From JBAYGJ01 sp041649335 (GTDB lineage: Bacteria > Patescibacteriota > Patescibacteriia > UBA10025 > JAHIVO01), in the NCBI GenBank assembly GCA_041649335.1, contig JBAZNF010000008.1, forward strand, positions 1 through 50,370: a stretch of DNA of 50,370 bases, in the 5' to 3' direction. Below are positions 33,341 through 41,662 of the stretch, piece after piece (position 1 is the first letter of the stretch; every line of letters starts with the position of its first letter). The translations under genes and the position numbers were made by a program. The notes below the pieces were generated by a model. It was not told where the DNA came from, did no database searches, and was given only the letters and a program-made list of their open reading frames with translations.

Positions 33341-34750
33341 ATGAAATACTGGCCGGCCATGACCTATCAAAATATCACCGCCCAAACATCGCTCGCCTTG
33401 AGCGCCGCCTCATCGCTGATCTATGAAGTGGTGGCCACCACAGTACTGTTGTTTTATTTTACCAAAAGCAGTTATTCGGTAGCCACGATTCTAGCCGTCT
33501 TTTTGTTCGGGCTCGGGCTGGGAGCGGCAGTCATGCATCGGATGCTGTGTAAAATTCGCCAGCGGGAATTGCTCTTTGGCGCGTTCCAGCTGGTAGTAGC
33601 CGCCTATGCCATCCTTGTACTGGCAAACCTGGCCGCCATTACACCACACGTGTCCGGATGGAGCGTCGCCACGGCCAGCCTGGCCATTCTCCTGATACCC
33701 ACCGCCATTCTGGGGGCGGCTTTCCCGCTGGCCACAGCCATGCTCACGAAAAAAAACGGGGAAGTGGCCGGTCTGGCTTATGCGTCTGACCTGGCTGGCG
33801 CGATCATCGGATCGCTCCTGGCCGGCTTTATGTTCATTCCGCTGTGGGGTAACCGTGCCGCCGTCCTGTGCGCCGTCGGTTTCAACCTGGCATCAAGCCT
33901 GGTCATCCTCCCCCGCCGCTGGAAACTGTTAGGCCTGGTGGCTGCCATCGCCCTTGGCGCCAGCGTACTCCTGACCACTCCGTTCGACAACCGCATATCC
34001 ATTTTCTCCACCGGATCGGGGGTTCCGGCCGGATACCAATTCTACGGCAACTCGCCGTACGGCCTGGTGACGGTCAAGGATTCAGTCCTGTCGATTGACA
34101 ACCGGGTTCAATGTTCGTTTGCCAACACCGCAGCAAACAGCGAACAAATCACCGAGTTCATCATGGCGAAAGCCGCGATCGAACCGCTCGGTGACGGCGC
34201 TCACCGCACGCTGAATATCGGATTGGGCTGCGGTGGTACGCTGTCGGCCATAACCGGCTTCCAAAATATCCAGGCGGACGTGGTGGAAATAAACCCGGCG
34301 GTAGTCACGGCGAACAGGGAATTTTCGAATATATTGGACCATCCGCGCGTCACGCTCGTCATTGACGACGGACTCAACTATCTCCGGACCACCGACATTC
34401 ACTATGATTCTATCATCGTGGACATCGACAACCCGGCCGTTGCGAACTCGTCCGATCTGTATACGGTCGAGGCGTTTGCCATCATGGCCGGTCGACTGAA
34501 CGAACGGGGCACGTTCGCCTTGTGGGATTACGGCGGGTATTCGGATAACAACCCCCACTACCTCGATATCATCTACTACTCGCTCCATGAGTCCTTCCCG
34601 TACATCTACCACCAACAAAGCATATTCCTGGCGTCCAAACAGCCGCTGGCCGGTTCCCCGTACCAGCCAACTACTGATCGGGAAGTTAATACGCTCGACC
34701 GGAATACCCTGTCAAAAGTCTTCCTGGACAATGTAAAAATACCGATCTAA
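33341..34750 (+). CDS. Membrane-fused spermidine-synthase-like protein
   Basis: A 469-aa two-part protein. The first about 210 residues hold about seven membrane helices with small-residue packing (LFGLGLGAAVM, GAAFPLATAML). The rest is a Rossmann fold like spermidine synthase: LNIGLGCGGTLSAITG for the cofactor, DVVEINPAVV, and a VIDDGLNYLR / SIIVDIDNPA pair where the synthase carries its catalytic Asp. The expected DxxDP-type motif is DIDNPA here. The reaction (aminopropyl transfer or a methyltransferase-like one) is open. Such fusions are widespread and uncharacterised. The start is supported by a -10 box 6 bases upstream. Confidence 0.85.
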   Translation: MKYWPAMTYQNITAQTSLALSAASSLIYEVVATTVLLFYFTKSSYSVATILAVFLFGLGLGAAVMHRMLCKIRQRELLFGAFQLVVAAYAILVLANLAAITPHVSGWSVATASLAILLIPTAILGAAFPLATAMLTKKNGEVAGLAYASDLAGAIIGSLLAGFMFIPLWGNRAAVLCAVGFNLASSLVILPRRWKLLGLVAAIALGASVLLTTPFDNRISIFSTGSGVPAGYQFYGNSPYGLVTVKDSVLSIDNRVQCSFANTAANSEQITEFIMAKAAIEPLGDGAHRTLNIGLGCGGTLSAITGFQNIQADVVEINPAVVTANREFSNILDHPRVTLVIDDGLNYLRTTDIHYDSIIVDIDNPAVANSSDLYTVEAFAIMAGRLNERGTFALWDYGGYSDNNPHYLDIIYYSLHESFPYIYHQQSIFLASKQPLAGSPYQPTTDREVNTLDRNTLSKVFLDNVKIPI

Positions 34751-34783
34751 CGTCCCTGACAGATTCACATCTAATGATATCCT

Positions 34784-35320
34784 ATGCCTGACGTCGTCAT
34801 CAGTAAAAAATACAACACTCCGCTCGTTTTATTTATCGTCGGCCTGATCCTGACCGGCATCGGAATGCAGTTCCCGTCCGTCCGCCTCCTGCTGACGGAC
34901 ATCGGCTCGGCCGGTTACATCGGCGCTTTCCTGGCCGGCATCCTCTATGGGACAGCCTTTACGTCGAGCCTGGCCACGGTCATTCTGTTCAAGCTGTCAC
35001 ATGACATGAACCCGGTCTGGGCCGCACTCATCGCCGGTCTCGGTACTGGCCTGTACGACTTTGCTGTGTTCGCGCTGTTCAAACGGCAACAGCATCACGG
35101 CATGATTGGCGCCCTCAGGGATAAAATTCGTTACCACACCGGAGCGCTGCCGCAATGGCTAACTAATATGCTCGGCCTAATCGTCATCGCCTCACCACTG
35201 CCGGACGAACTGTCTGCTGGCCTGCTGAGCTTCACTATCCCCAAAGCCTGGCAATTCGCGTTGATTTCATGGCTGGCCAATACTCTCGGGGCGTTTTTCA
35301 TCATCTCCATGGGGAGGTAA
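34784..35320 (+). CDS. Small multi-pass membrane protein
   Basis: A 178-aa protein with about five hydrophobic segments (about 14-30, 43-65, 78-98, 128-146 and 152-176). The motif IVIASPLPDELSAGLLSF, with Pro-Asp-Glu in a short re-entrant-like stretch, is reminiscent of DedA/VTT proteins, but the similarity is too weak to assign. It follows the spermidine-synthase-like gene by 33 bases and converges with the EEP gene, with 4 bases between the stops. Function unknown. Confidence 0.6.
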   Translation: MPDVVISKKYNTPLVLFIVGLILTGIGMQFPSVRLLLTDIGSAGYIGAFLAGILYGTAFTSSLATVILFKLSHDMNPVWAALIAGLGTGLYDFAVFALFKRQQHHGMIGALRDKIRYHTGALPQWLTNMLGLIVIASPLPDELSAGLLSFTIPKAWQFALISWLANTLGAFFIISMGR

Positions 35321-35324
35321 CCGC

Positions 35325-36044
35325 CTAGATATCGACCTCGGCGACTACGGGATAATGGTCGGAGATGATCGGCCGGTTGATAAAATATGAACGCGCCGAC
35401 CGCACGGGAAAATTTACGAAAATATAATCGGGCAACCGGTCTGACATGCCGATTTTGTTCAGACGCATTTTAGCAAACCTGTTGGTCATGCTGATCGAGG
35501 GCTTCGTGTTTTCAGAGATGAGGGAAAAGTGTTCGGGCAAATGCATGGCGTCGAATTCTCGATTGAAATCGCCGAACAGGAAAGTCGGCCGGTTGTCCAA
35601 GACGTCAATCAATTGATCCAGTTGGCGTTTTTGCAATCTGGTTTGCGTGGCGTTTGGCGTATACAGCACATGCGTATTGATAATTTGAAAAGGCTGCCCA
35701 TTGATGACGATCTGGGCTCGGAGAATGCCCTTTTTCGACGGGAATTCCCAGCTGATCACCGGCATATCATAGGGCAAAAACAAGCCACAGGACAGTGGTA
35801 GCCGGGACAAAAAAATGAGTCCGCTACGATTAAACAAACAGGGGCACTGGTCACAGAGCTGATATTCCGGCAGCCATCGTCGGAGCCGCCGGATGTCCTG
35901 TCTCAGCCACACCTCCTGACAGGCTACGATATCAAACCGTTCCCGGCTGACCAGATCGGCCAACATGCGCAAACGAGCCACCCGCCGGACGGAAAACGGC
36001 CATGGCAAACCCCAGAAATTGAAGGTGGCAATTTTTAGCCTCAT
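35325..36044 (-). CDS. Endonuclease/exonuclease/phosphatase (EEP) family protein
   Basis: A 239-aa EEP-fold hydrolase. Catalytic blocks are KIATFNFWGL (Asn8), FDIVACQEVW (Glu44 as metal ligand), FLFGDFNRE (Asp and Asn) and the closing ISDHYPVVAEV (Asp-His pair). The family cleaves phosphodiester bonds in nucleic acids, lipids or phosphoinositides. No membrane or secretion signal is present. The substrate cannot be told. Confidence 0.9.
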   Translation of the reverse strand: MRLKIATFNFWGLPWPFSVRRVARLRMLADLVSRERFDIVACQEVWLRQDIRRLRRWLPEYQLCDQCPCLFNRSGLIFLSRLPLSCGLFLPYDMPVISWEFPSKKGILRAQIVINGQPFQIINTHVLYTPNATQTRLQKRQLDQLIDVLDNRPTFLFGDFNREFDAMHLPEHFSLISENTKPSISMTNRFAKMRLNKIGMSDRLPDYIFVNFPVRSARSYFINRPIISDHYPVVAEVDI

Positions 36045-36094
36045 GTAATAAAAAGTGTAACGCTACTTTCTACTACGTGCAAATGAGCCCGGAC

Positions 36095-36123
36095 TTGACA
36101 CATAAGGCAATCAGGCGTACCAT
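36095..36123 (+). promoter_or_regulatory. Promoter of the small gene at 36175
   Basis: TTGACA (36095-36100), a 17-base spacer, TACCAT (36118-36123). The leader is about 45 bases and ends in a strong GGAGGT site. Confidence 0.7.
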
Positions 36124-36174
36124 GAACCGAAAATAAACAGACGTACACCCCTGCACTTTCCATTGGAGGTTATC

Positions 36175-36444
36175 ATGGCCAACCATCGGACGCCTTTCCG
36201 GCTGATACGGAGCAATGGGACGGCGGTATTCAGCGAGTCATTTACCACGGCGCGGGATGCGCAGACGTTCGTGACCGCTCATAAGAGCGAATCCAACCTC
36301 ATGATCGGCGACCACCTCTTTGGGATACCCACCGAGCTGGTCGTCGGTAACCGATTCAGCGGCCGGCTGGACGAATCCACCTCACGGGCCGTCCTCCGGG
36401 TCGGTCTGGACGGTACCATCCACATCGATCACGAACGGCAATAA
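36175..36444 (+). CDS. Small protein of unknown function
   Basis: An 89-aa soluble protein beginning MANHRTPFRLIRSNG. The start is fixed by GGAGGT ending 4 bases before the ATG, one of the best ribosome sites in the window. No membrane segment, signal or recognised motif is present. Predicted strands at FRLIRSNG, AVFSESFTTARDAQTFV and TIHIDHE suggest a small alpha/beta fold. It is a single-gene unit with its own promoter and terminator, which points to a separately regulated, probably abundant product. Confidence 0.65.
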   Translation: MANHRTPFRLIRSNGTAVFSESFTTARDAQTFVTAHKSESNLMIGDHLFGIPTELVVGNRFSGRLDESTSRAVLRVGLDGTIHIDHERQ

Positions 36445-36484
36445 CCCATTGGATGACGTGACACACGAGCAGCCTCCGGGCTAC

Positions 36485-36517
36485 CCCCCATGCCAGACTC
36501 GGCGTGGGGGCTTTTTT
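36485..36517 (+). terminator. Rho-independent terminator
   Basis: CCCCCATGCC pairs with GGCGTGGGGG (10 bp, one G-U) around AGACTC, followed by C and six T. Confidence 0.92.
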
Positions 36518-36525
36518 ATTAACCC

Positions 36526-36554
36526 TTAACTTAAAAAATAGAGTCTGCTATAAT
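36526..36554 (+). promoter_or_regulatory. Promoter of the PspC/LiaF-like operon
   Basis: TTAACT (36526-36531), a 17-base spacer, TATAAT (36549-36554). The leader to the first gene is about 23 bases. Confidence 0.65.
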
Positions 36555-36583
36555 GATGTACTCACTTATTAAACCGGGACAAT

Positions 36584-36901
36584 ATGTATAAAAAACCATT
36601 ACTCGCCAGCTTTGTCCATTCGATCATTGTCGTTGCCTATGTGACCGGCGTGGCTACATTCATGATGAATGGTTCAAAAATTTTTGGTGAAAAGGATACG
36701 GTTTTCACGTCGATCACCGTCCTCTTGCTTTTCTGCGTTTCGGCGGCCATTGTCGGTTTGCTGGTGCTTGGTCGCCCAGCCTATCTCCTGCTCACGGGCT
36801 TGAAACGTGAAGGGGTAGAGTTCTTGTTCTATACCATCGGCTGGCTGGCCCTGGAACTCATCTGTTTTATTGCCGCTCTGCTCATCATAACAAATACATA
36901 A
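36584..36901 (+). CDS. Three-helix membrane protein of unknown function
   Basis: A 105-aa protein with three hydrophobic segments (about 8-27, 43-65 and 80-102). It heads an operon with a PspC-domain protein (3-base gap) and a LiaF-like protein, so it probably belongs to the same envelope-stress unit. No family is assigned with confidence. Confidence 0.7.
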   Translation: MYKKPLLASFVHSIIVVAYVTGVATFMMNGSKIFGEKDTVFTSITVLLLFCVSAAIVGLLVLGRPAYLLLTGLKREGVEFLFYTIGWLALELICFIAALLIITNT

Positions 36902-36904
36902 CCT

Positions 36905-37294
36905 ATGGAAACAAACGACAAAAAACTCTACCGGTCACGGCATCACAAAATGATTGCCGGCGTCTGTGCTGGACTGGCCAGTTATTTCAATATCGACGTG
37001 ACGATCGTCCGGCTGATTTTCGTGGCCGTGGCCTTGGCGGACGGCATCGGCATCCTGGTCTACCTGGTCCTGGCCATCGTCCTGCCGCTCGAGCCAGAGG
37101 GGGCCGCCACCGTGGTCCCGCCGCAATCCAACGGCTGGCTGTCCAGCCGGCGTAATCTCATAGCCATCATCCTGATCATCATCGGCCTGGTCGCTTTAGT
37201 AAACCAATTCGCCCCCTGGAAATGGTGGCACTTACATCTCTTCTGGCCGGCCATCCTGGTTATTTTTGGCGTTTATTTAATTATTAAAAAATAA
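36905..37294 (+). CDS. PspC-domain membrane protein
   Basis: A 129-aa protein. The PspC domain occupies about residues 6-62 (KLYRSRHHKMIAGVCAGLASYF, DVTIVRLIFVAVAL, VYLVLAIVLPLEP). A second membrane unit similar to the LiaI/LiaF N-terminal helices follows (RRNLIAIILIIIGLVALVNQF ... FWPAILVIFGVYLI). PspC proteins sense envelope stress. The next gene begins 1 base after its stop and carries the same kind of LiaI/LiaF helices. Confidence 0.9.
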   Translation: METNDKKLYRSRHHKMIAGVCAGLASYFNIDVTIVRLIFVAVALADGIGILVYLVLAIVLPLEPEGAATVVPPQSNGWLSSRRNLIAIILIIIGLVALVNQFAPWKWWHLHLFWPAILVIFGVYLIIKK

Positions 37295-37295
37295 T

Positions 37296-38291
37296 ATGGA
37301 CGAACACAACCAAACGAAACAGGGGGGGACAGATATGCCGCCGGAACCGCAGGCTCCGCCGAAAGAGACAATCAAGGAAATCCACCACCACCATTACCCG
37401 GAAAAAGGCCGGTTCCATTTCGGCCGGATCGTCGCCGGCCTGATCATTATTTTTATCGGCGTCGTCTACCTGGCTCAGGCCAACGGCTGGGCCGGCGTCA
37501 ACCTCAACCTGGACTGGGGCCGGTTATGGCCGCTCATCATCATCTTTGTCGGGCTATCCATGCTCGGTGGACGGGGCTGGATGTCCGGCACTATCGGCAT
37601 CATCATCACCATCGCCATCCTGGCCATCGCCGCCCTGCTTATCTTCACCCCAGCCAACCAAACCAGCGTCACCACTGACGTCATTACCATCGCCAAAGAC
37701 GCTAATGCCGCCAGTGCAATTCTCCATGTGAAAGCCGGCGCCGGTACGTTAACCGTCAAGGACGGGGCGGCGGACCTGGTAAACGGCACGCTGGAATCCA
37801 ATATCACAAAAGCGTCGACAGAAACTTCAACCAACGATGGCGTGCAGACCGCCACCATCAAAGAAGATTCGTACTCCTGGAGCGGCGTCAGCCAAAAAGC
37901 CAACAACATGGACCTGGCGCTCAATGAGTCCCTGCCGATCAAGCTGAACCTGGACACCGGAGCGATGAGCATGAACCTGGATCTGAAAAAAATCAATGCC
38001 GAAGAAATCACCATCAATACCGGCGCCTCCAGTATGGATTTGGCTCTCGGCGACATCCCGGCACTGGCAAAACTGAACATCGACGCGGGGGCCAGCTCGT
38101 TCAACCTCAGCCTGCCTCCCACGCTCGGCGCGAAAATCCACATCGACGCCGGCCTGACCTCAAAAAATTTCCCCAACTTCAATAAAGTAGACGACCAGAA
38201 CTACGAGACGACGAATTATGCCACTGCTGAGAAAAAAGTGGATATCGACCTGGATATGGGCGTATCAAGTATCAACGTCAGCTGGCGGTAA
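37296..38291 (+). CDS. LiaF-like protein with outer toastrack domain
   Basis: A 331-aa protein. After a His-rich cytoplasmic start (EIHHHHYPEKG) come helices of the LiaI/LiaF type (IVAGLIIIFIGVVYLAQ, LWPLIIIFVGLSML, GIIITIAILAIAALLIF). The rest is a beta-repeat domain of the toastrack/DUF4097 type, with recurring LNLDTGAMSMNLDL, ITINTGASSMDLAL and LNIDAGASSFNLSL turns of about 22-24 residues. In Firmicutes LiaF restrains the LiaRS stress system, but no kinase or regulator lies beside it here. The His run could be a coincidence or a metal site. Confidence 0.85.
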   Translation: MDEHNQTKQGGTDMPPEPQAPPKETIKEIHHHHYPEKGRFHFGRIVAGLIIIFIGVVYLAQANGWAGVNLNLDWGRLWPLIIIFVGLSMLGGRGWMSGTIGIIITIAILAIAALLIFTPANQTSVTTDVITIAKDANAASAILHVKAGAGTLTVKDGAADLVNGTLESNITKASTETSTNDGVQTATIKEDSYSWSGVSQKANNMDLALNESLPIKLNLDTGAMSMNLDLKKINAEEITINTGASSMDLALGDIPALAKLNIDAGASSFNLSLPPTLGAKIHIDAGLTSKNFPNFNKVDDQNYETTNYATAEKKVDIDLDMGVSSINVSWR

Positions 38292-38326
38292 CGAACCATT
38301 GGCCAAATTGTTAGTATAAAACAAAA

Positions 38327-38354
38327 CCCCCACACCTTAAGGTGTGGGGGTTTG
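38327..38354. terminator. Bidirectional terminator
   Basis: CCCCCACACC and GGTGTGGGGG are exact complements around TTAA. TTTGT follows on the plus strand and TTTTG on the minus strand, so it serves both the LiaF-like and the RRM genes. Confidence 0.92.
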
Positions 38355-38372
38355 TATTATCTTACGGAAGAA

Positions 38373-38708
38373 TTACCATGAGCTAGAGCCACCCTGTCCG
38401 CCGCCGAAATTACCTCGGCCACGGCCGCCGCCAAATCCGCCTGTGCGTTTTGGGCGATCGGTCATCGGACGCGCCTCGTTGACTACGAGGGCCCGACCGG
38501 CCATTTCCTGGCCGTTGAACATCTCAATGGCTTTTGTCGCTTCTTCGTCAGACGCCATCTCCACGAAGCCGAAGCCCTTGGAGCGACCTGACATACGATC
38601 CATGATCACCTGCGCTGATGCAACGGTGCCCGCTTGGGCAAATTGATCGCGCAACTGGTCGTCCGTAACATTGTAGGAAAGGTTTCCTACGTACAACTTC
38701 TTTGCCAT
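38373..38708 (-). CDS. RRM-type RNA-binding protein with Gly-rich tail
   Basis: A 111-aa protein with one RNA recognition motif. RNP2 is LYVGNL at 5-10 and RNP1 is KGFGFVEM at 44-51. It is followed by a Gly/Arg-rich tail (FGGGRGRGNFGGGQGG). It resembles the cyanobacterial Rbp proteins and other bacterial single-RRM proteins, some of which respond to cold or locate mRNAs. Its 5' leader is about 96 bases with two hairpins, one directly against the ATG, which suggests structure-controlled translation. Confidence 0.95.
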   Translation of the reverse strand: MAKKLYVGNLSYNVTDDQLRDQFAQAGTVASAQVIMDRMSGRSKGFGFVEMASDEEATKAIEMFNGQEMAGRALVVNEARPMTDRPKRTGGFGGGRGRGNFGGGQGGSSSW

Positions 38709-38784
38709 GTCATTATAAAATGACTTTGTTAAATGTGTCCCTTATTTAGGCAGACCTTTGCCTCTAATGTTACGAACACATTAG
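38709..38784 (-). promoter_or_regulatory. Hairpins in the RRM gene leader
   Basis: GTCATT (38724-38719) pairs with AATGAC (38714-38709) around a TTAT loop; its last base touches the ATG at 38708. A second hairpin, CTAATGT/ACATTAG, lies at 38784-38764. No Shine-Dalgarno site is visible. A cold-responsive or autoregulated leader is possible. Confidence 0.45.
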
Positions 38785-38810
38785 ATACCCCTAAAAAGAT
38801 TCACGGGTAT

Positions 38811-38839
38811 ATACTAACAGAACGCCGTTTCCCTGTCAA
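38811..38839 (-). promoter_or_regulatory. Promoter of the RRM gene
   Basis: Minus strand: TTGACA (38839-38834), a 17-base spacer, TAGTAT (38816-38811). Confidence 0.8.
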
Positions 38840-38930
38840 TGGATACTGGGTCGGCCCAATATGGCAGAATACTCGGGATCTGATACAATATTAATATGCA
38901 TCGCTTTCACTGTCTTATGTGACATTATAT

Positions 38931-39623
38931 ATGATAAAAAAATTACTGATTAGCGTCACCGGCCATACTCGCCATGACTGGAAAAATAAATTACGTGAAA
39001 TTTCCAAATACCACCTCAAGGAAATTGCCCTTTTTTTAGAAGCATTCCCGCCGAAAGAACGCACCGGACTGTTGCCGGCTTTAGAGGCCAGCGAAGTACA
39101 GGCAATCCCCCTGGTCCATTTACGTGACGACACTAGCCGGGAGGAAATAAAAATGCTCAAAAAAAGGTTTAAAACTAAATTTTTTACTATACATGAAAGC
39201 CATTTCTCTAAAAAAATTCTTTCCCGTTGGCGAGGCTTCCATAAATATCTCTGTTTAGAAATGAATGCAGACAATAGTGTCGCCTCTTCAGTACACGTAG
39301 ATGCCATAGGCGGCTTTTGTATTGATTGTGCCCATTTTAAAATCGAAGTATCTAAACAGGATGATGAATACCGGTATATCATTGAACATTTAAAAAAATC
39401 ACCCGCCATCTGCAATCATATCAGCGGATATTCGTATGCACGGAACAAAGACGTGCACACCCCTCATCAAATTAGAAACTTTAACTATTTAACAACCCTG
39501 CCAAAAAGCCTTTTTGGTCGTATTCTGGCCATTGAAATATACAATTCGATTACAGATCAGCTGACTTATGCGCAATATATTAAAAAAAATCTCGGTCAAT
39601 ACCTTGATTGCAAAATTATTTAA
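38931..39623 (+). CDS. Protein of unknown function
   Basis: A 230-aa soluble protein starting MIKKLLISVTGHTRHDW (a GTG 4 codons upstream is also open). An alternating strand/helix pattern (IALFLEAFP, VQAIPLVHLRDD, FFTIHES, LCLEMNAD, IGGFCIDCAHF) looks like a TIM-barrel phosphate-sugar isomerase/epimerase fold, with His and Asp at strand ends. Key residues cannot be confirmed. TACAAT at about 38884 may be the -10 box. Codon use is more AT-rich than its neighbours, which could mean a separate origin. Confidence 0.6.
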   Translation: MIKKLLISVTGHTRHDWKNKLREISKYHLKEIALFLEAFPPKERTGLLPALEASEVQAIPLVHLRDDTSREEIKMLKKRFKTKFFTIHESHFSKKILSRWRGFHKYLCLEMNADNSVASSVHVDAIGGFCIDCAHFKIEVSKQDDEYRYIIEHLKKSPAICNHISGYSYARNKDVHTPHQIRNFNYLTTLPKSLFGRILAIEIYNSITDQLTYAQYIKKNLGQYLDCKII

Positions 39624-39655
39624 CTTTTAATATATAATAATTAATAAATATCTAT

Positions 39656-39889
39656 ATGTCTATGCTCGTAGACTGGGAGCGCAACGTCGTCGATGAGGAC
39701 GACATGCTCAACTATTTTTCCTACAAGGAAAAAATGGAAAAATTTTACCCCCTGATGCAAAAAGCGCACGACACACACCAAAAACAGCGGATGGAAGTGA
39801 AAGTTAAGGGGCGCACCTACGAATTTGTCGTGGATAAGGACGGGACGGGCAGCTTGCGGAAGAAGCCCATCACCTCGAACTGGTTCTAA
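39656..39889 (+). CDS. Small protein of unknown function
   Basis: A 77-aa soluble, charged protein starting MSMLVDWERNVVDEDD. It has a helical first half and a short beta hairpin (MEVKVKGRTYEFVVDKDG) near the end. No family is recognised. It lies between the gene at 38931 and a strong promoter for the next gene. Confidence 0.6.
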   Translation: MSMLVDWERNVVDEDDMLNYFSYKEKMEKFYPLMQKAHDTHQKQRMEVKVKGRTYEFVVDKDGTGSLRKKPITSNWF

Positions 39890-39893
39890 CCCC

Positions 39894-39922
39894 TTGACAG
39901 AGTGCCAAAATTACGATAGGGT
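39894..39922 (+). promoter_or_regulatory. Promoter of the 535-aa membrane protein gene
   Basis: TTGACA (39894-39899), a 17-base spacer, TAGGGT (39917-39922). The leader is about 13 bases with no Shine-Dalgarno site. Confidence 0.75.
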
Positions 39923-39941
39923 ATCAGATTAACTTTAGCCT

Positions 39942-41549
39942 ATGAATAAGCCGGAAATATCGCCAGCAATCAGCGAGCTGATCAAGGTTTTCCAGGACCA
40001 GCGCGGTTTTGACGCGTTCAAAACAGCAAAAGAGGATCCCCGGATAAAAACCCATGAAACCGTGGCAAAAGCGGCCTTTATGTATGAAAAAGTGCGCAAT
40101 GCCATTGATTACCAGGAGGAACACCTGATCAGAAAAAATTCCATCGCCCGCATGCTGAAGCGCCGCATCCTCATGCGTGAACGCGGCACCAATATTGCCG
40201 AACCGCTCATCCGTGAGCTGATCCGGGCCGGATACCTAAAAAATGATTATTTCCCGGTAGCGCGCATCCCAGACATCGAGCGAATTATTAACAAATACGT
40301 TTTACTGACGAAACTTTCAAGCGAGCAGCAGTTGGATTACAAATCCAGGCAGCGACTGTTCAAATGGATTATTTCCGTCGCATCATTCGAACTGGAAGAA
40401 TACTTGAACCCGTCTATCAAGGATGATGCCTTAGTAGAATGCATGTACAAGGTTATCCGGCCCCAAATTGACATCTCGGAAGAGATCCCAAACCAGGAGG
40501 ACCAGGATATCCAGATATATATCGCTATCCATAAGGCGCTCATCAAGTCAGATGCCAGCATGCTCCGGTACCACCTGATCCATTATTACGCGCCGGGCTG
40601 GCGGTATGCCACCACCGCGGAAATACCGACGTATGCCACGTATTTACCGGGTCTCGTCAACCATATAGAGCAGCAGATCAACAACCTGACAGCGGACCGG
40701 TTATTCCGCTATGTCCGGAGATTTGCTCCAATTTTCATCACGTTGAGGGATGTTCTCAATGAACATGCAGAACACATGGACCAGGTACTGGCCGATCCGA
40801 AAAAATTTGATATCGCTATTCGCCAGGCAATTGACAAAAGGTACCGCGATGCCAGCACGCGCCTATCCCGCGGAGTCGTCCGCAGTATCATCTACATCTT
40901 TCTGACCAAAACGATCATGGCGTTCTTATTGGAGTTGCCATATGAAGCAGTCTTCCTGCATACGGTCAAAATTACCCCGTTAGCCATAAATGTCATTTTC
41001 CATCCGATATTGATGTTCCTCATCGCCACGTCCATCCGCGTCCCGGCCGCTGAAAATACCACCCGCATTACCCTGGGCATCAATGAAGTGGTATATAACC
41101 CGCCGGAGAGGGAAATCCTCGGCACCCGAGAAGAACGGATCCGGACCAGCGGCGTCTTGAACGCGGTATTCACGGCATTCTACGGCCTGGCCTTCATCAT
41201 TACCTTTGGCGGCATCATCTGGCTGCTAAAAAGCCTGCAATTCAGCATCGTCAGCGCGTTCCTGTTCCTGTTCTTCCTGTCAGTCATCAGCTTTTTTGGC
41301 CTGCGACTGCGGCACAATGCCATGGAGATGGTCATGGTCAATAAACGGCAGGGAGCCGGCGCCATCCTGTTTGAATTTTTTGCCTTGCCCGTCCTGCGCG
41401 CCGGGCGCTGGATATCCGGCAAGACCAGCCAGATCAATGTGTTCCTCTTTATCCTCGACTTCATTATTGAAGCCCCTTTTAAAGTGCTGATAGAAACTGT
41501 GGAGGACTGGGTGAGTTTCCAGCGGGCAAAAAAAGACGAAATCATATAA
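39942..41549 (+). CDS. Large membrane protein of unknown function
   Basis: A 535-aa protein. The first about 305 residues are soluble and mostly helical. The next about 200 hold five or six hydrophobic segments (RSIIYIFLTKTIMAFLLELPY, IIFHPILMFLIA-like, AFYGLAFIITFGGIIWLL, IVSAFLFLFFLSVISFFGL, FFALPVLRAGRW, VFLFILDFIIEAPFKVLI). A conserved-looking segment NEVVYNPPEREILG lies between them. I recognise no family, though the layout recalls proteins kept across Patescibacteria. It has its own promoter and terminator. Confidence 0.75.
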   Translation: MNKPEISPAISELIKVFQDQRGFDAFKTAKEDPRIKTHETVAKAAFMYEKVRNAIDYQEEHLIRKNSIARMLKRRILMRERGTNIAEPLIRELIRAGYLKNDYFPVARIPDIERIINKYVLLTKLSSEQQLDYKSRQRLFKWIISVASFELEEYLNPSIKDDALVECMYKVIRPQIDISEEIPNQEDQDIQIYIAIHKALIKSDASMLRYHLIHYYAPGWRYATTAEIPTYATYLPGLVNHIEQQINNLTADRLFRYVRRFAPIFITLRDVLNEHAEHMDQVLADPKKFDIAIRQAIDKRYRDASTRLSRGVVRSIIYIFLTKTIMAFLLELPYEAVFLHTVKITPLAINVIFHPILMFLIATSIRVPAAENTTRITLGINEVVYNPPEREILGTREERIRTSGVLNAVFTAFYGLAFIITFGGIIWLLKSLQFSIVSAFLFLFFLSVISFFGLRLRHNAMEMVMVNKRQGAGAILFEFFALPVLRAGRWISGKTSQINVFLFILDFIIEAPFKVLIETVEDWVSFQRAKKDEII

Positions 41550-41576
41550 TTCATTAGGTTTTCTTCACCTAACTTA

Positions 41577-41612
41577 ACAACCGGACCAGCAATGCGGCTG
41601 GTTGTAATTTTT
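41577..41612 (+). terminator. Rho-independent terminator
   Basis: ACCAGC/GCTGGT (41585-41590 and 41597-41602), or alternatively ACAACC/GGTTGT, is followed by AA and six T. Confidence 0.7.
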
Positions 41613-41633
41613 TAAGTCATCTGGCGATTCCAT

Positions 41634-41662
41634 TGGACAGAACGCGTACTTTCTGCTATAAT
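41634..41662 (+). promoter_or_regulatory. Promoter of the giant surface protein gene
   Basis: TGGACA (41634-41639), a 17-base spacer, TATAAT (41657-41662). The leader to the GTG start is about 78 bases and holds GGGAGTAG and a possible GCC/GGC stem, with no clear ribosome site. Confidence 0.75.
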
